Origin: Treponema sp. | Lineage (GTDB): Bacteria > Spirochaetota > Spirochaetia > Treponematales > Treponemataceae | DNA length: 64,000 nt | Direction: 5' to 3' | Assembly: GCA_017395545.1 (NCBI GenBank) | Contig: JAFPUF010000009.1 | Coordinates: forward strand, 1 to 64,000 | Part shown: positions 62,877 to 64,000 of the stretch, one piece after another | How the letters are laid out: every line of letters starts with the position of its first letter | Numbering within the stretch: the first letter of the stretch is position 1 | Translations under genes and position numbers: made by a program | Notes under the pieces: generated by a model | Told to the model about the DNA's origin: nothing | Seen by the model: only the letters and a program-made list of their open reading frames with translations | The model's database searches: none

Positions 62877-63710
62877 TTATTTTCCGAGAACAAAGAGAAT
62901 AATCTTACCGAATGCAAGTTTTGCACCAACTTTCTTAGAGATTTCCTCAAGTTTCTTTCCGACAGTTGCTTTGTCGTCTTTTACGAATGTCTGATCAACG
63001 AAACAGATTTCAGCAAGGTGTTTGTTGATTTTGCCCTGCAAAATGCCAGCCTTAACATTCTCTGGCTTTGAAGCCATTTTTTCATCACCAGCCATCTGAG
63101 CCTGGAAGATTTCTTTCTGCTCATTGATGTAGCTTTCCGGAACATCTTCTTTCTTGTTGTATGCCGGTGTGAAAGCTGCAAGGTGAAGACAGCAGTCTTT
63201 TGCAAAAGTTTTAACTTCGTCAGCATTTGAGCCTTCGACTGTAACAATTGCACCTGTTTTGTTGTCACCATGAACATAAGTTCCGAGAGCGACATTGTCA
63301 GCCAGTTCGACATAAGCGACACGGCGTATAGCCATGTTTTCGCGGAATTTAATTGCAATTCCGTCGATGAGAGCTTTGTGCTCGCCAGTGATTTCATTGC
63401 TTCCGGTTTTGAGTGTGATTTCAGCTGCTTTTTCTGCAACTTTAACAAAGTCCTCGTTGTTAGCAACGAAGTCAGTTTCACAAGTGACCTCTGCCATTGC
63501 TACTTTGTTTCCTTCCTGCTTGATTACGATACGACCTTCGCCAGTAGCACGGTCAGAACGTTTCTCCATAGCAGCAAGACCTTTTTCTTTGAGGATTTTT
63601 TCTGCTTCAGCAAGATTGCCGTTTGCCTCTGTGAGTGCCTTTTTGCACTCCAACATACCTGCGCCTGTGTTTTCGCGCAAAGTTTTTATATCAGCAGCAG
63701 TGAATGCCAT
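62877..63710 (-). CDS. tsf: Elongation factor Ts
   Basis: 277 residues. The UBA-type N-terminus reads [24 protein letters not shown]-like, followed by [25 protein letters not shown], the hallmark EF-Ts core (TDFV). It is the nucleotide-exchange factor of EF-Tu. rpsB ends 14 bases upstream, the usual rpsB-tsf pair. A good ribosome site (CTGGAG) lies in that gap. Confidence 0.96.
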   Translation of the reverse strand: MAFTAADIKTLRENTGAGMLECKKALTEANGNLAEAEKILKEKGLAAMEKRSDRATGEGRIVIKQEGNKVAMAEVTCETDFVANNEDFVKVAEKAAEITLKTGSNEITGEHKALIDGIAIKFRENMAIRRVAYVELADNVALGTYVHGDNKTGAIVTVEGSNADEVKTFAKDCCLHLAAFTPAYNKKEDVPESYINEQKEIFQAQMAGDEKMASKPENVKAGILQGKINKHLAEICFVDQTFVKDDKATVGKKLEEISKKVGAKLAFGKIILFVLGK

Positions 63711-63724
63711 CTTTTTAACTCCAG

Positions 63725-64000
63725 TTATTTGATTTTTGATTCATCGACATCAGTGATGTCATCGTCGTCTTCCTCAACATCATCCTTTTTGATGTCTTCT
63801 TCTGTAGGAGTGTAGTTAGAGTAGTCAACGATTTCTTCATCATCTTTCTTTGTAGAAGCATCTGTGACAACATCGTCCTCGTCACCAAGAGTTTCGATGA
63901 TTTTGAGTCCTTCTTCGTTGTTAGCTTCGACAACTGCGTTAGCAATGATTGAAGTGAAAAGAGAAATAGCGCGGATAGCGTCATCGTTTCCAGGGATTGG
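63725..64000 (-). CDS. rpsB: 30S ribosomal protein S2, C-terminal part (truncated by the window edge)
   Basis: The minus-strand frame is open from the right edge to a TAA at 63727-63725, giving the last 91 residues. The first part (PIPGNDDAIRAISLFTSII) is the conserved C-terminal S2 motif. It is followed by an extension of about 65 residues rich in Asp and Glu (DDDDITDVDE) that E. coli S2 lacks. The protein helps bind S1 and mRNA on the 30S subunit. tsf follows. Confidence 0.93.
   Translation of the reverse strand, partial: PIPGNDDAIRAISLFTSIIANAVVEANNEEGLKIIETLGDEDDVVTDASTKKDDEEIVDYSNYTPTEEDIKKDDVEEDDDDITDVDESKIK

Overview
This window comes from a spirochaete, most likely a host-associated member of Treponema. 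The block rseP-dxr-cdsA-uppS-frr-tsf-rpsB (right end, minus strand) and the block rimP-nusA-infB-rbfA (left) have the gene order I know from treponemes. Spirochaete-style lipoprotein signal peptides (short, Phe-rich, ending SC, AC or GC), a V-type ATPase, a lolCDE locus and a sigma-54-type promoter fit as well. The region is almost fully coding. I found no rRNA, tRNA, CRISPR array, prophage or intact insertion sequence.

Layout. 1-2.1 kb: the end of ileS and two lipoprotein genes. 2.2-9.3 kb: an RNase II-family exonuclease, then the rimP-nusA-infB-rbfA translation/transcription operon with its own promoter and a hairpin in the leader. 9.4-17.6 kb: an RlmI-like rRNA methyltransferase, an orphan lipoprotein, a scar region with a chloramphenicol acetyltransferase remnant, a MazF-type toxin-antitoxin pair, miaA, a GGDEF protein, a stand-alone TrpB2 and a TatD-family nuclease. 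17.6-20.9 kb (minus): lipoprotein-sorting ABC transporter LolCDE. 21.0-25.8 kb: a HAD phosphatase, a lipoprotein carrying NlpC/P60 and amidase domains, and an M30-like metalloprotease lipoprotein. 26-30.3 kb (minus): a ferric-iron-type ABC importer whose ATPase gene is separated from its permease gene by a 330-bp element made of consecutive hairpins.

30.5-40.8 kb (mostly plus): a sigma-like HTH protein behind a sigma-54-type promoter, rdgB, nrdR (minus), ligA, a radical SAM-DUF2344 fusion, and a three-domain protein (SpsF-like cytidylyltransferase, SpsG/PseG-like domain, methyltransferase) that probably makes a surface or flagellar sugar. 40.8-48.9 kb: a complete six-gene Rnf-type operon (C-D-G-E-A-B), preceded by an unknown membrane protein and followed by a GH57-like protein. 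Read against the family motifs I remember, nearly every canonical redox site outside the two RnfC ferredoxin clusters is missing or altered, and the GH57 protein lacks its catalytic glutamate. This is the strongest candidate here for an undescribed system.

48.9-64 kb (minus): rsmD, an ankyrin-repeat exported protein, a beta-propeller exported protein, a lone OppF-type ATPase, uvrB, and only the E and A subunits of a V-type ATPase, all behind or near one good promoter. Then come the envelope/isoprenoid/translation operon rseP-dxr-cdsA-uppS-frr-tsf and the 3' end of rpsB.
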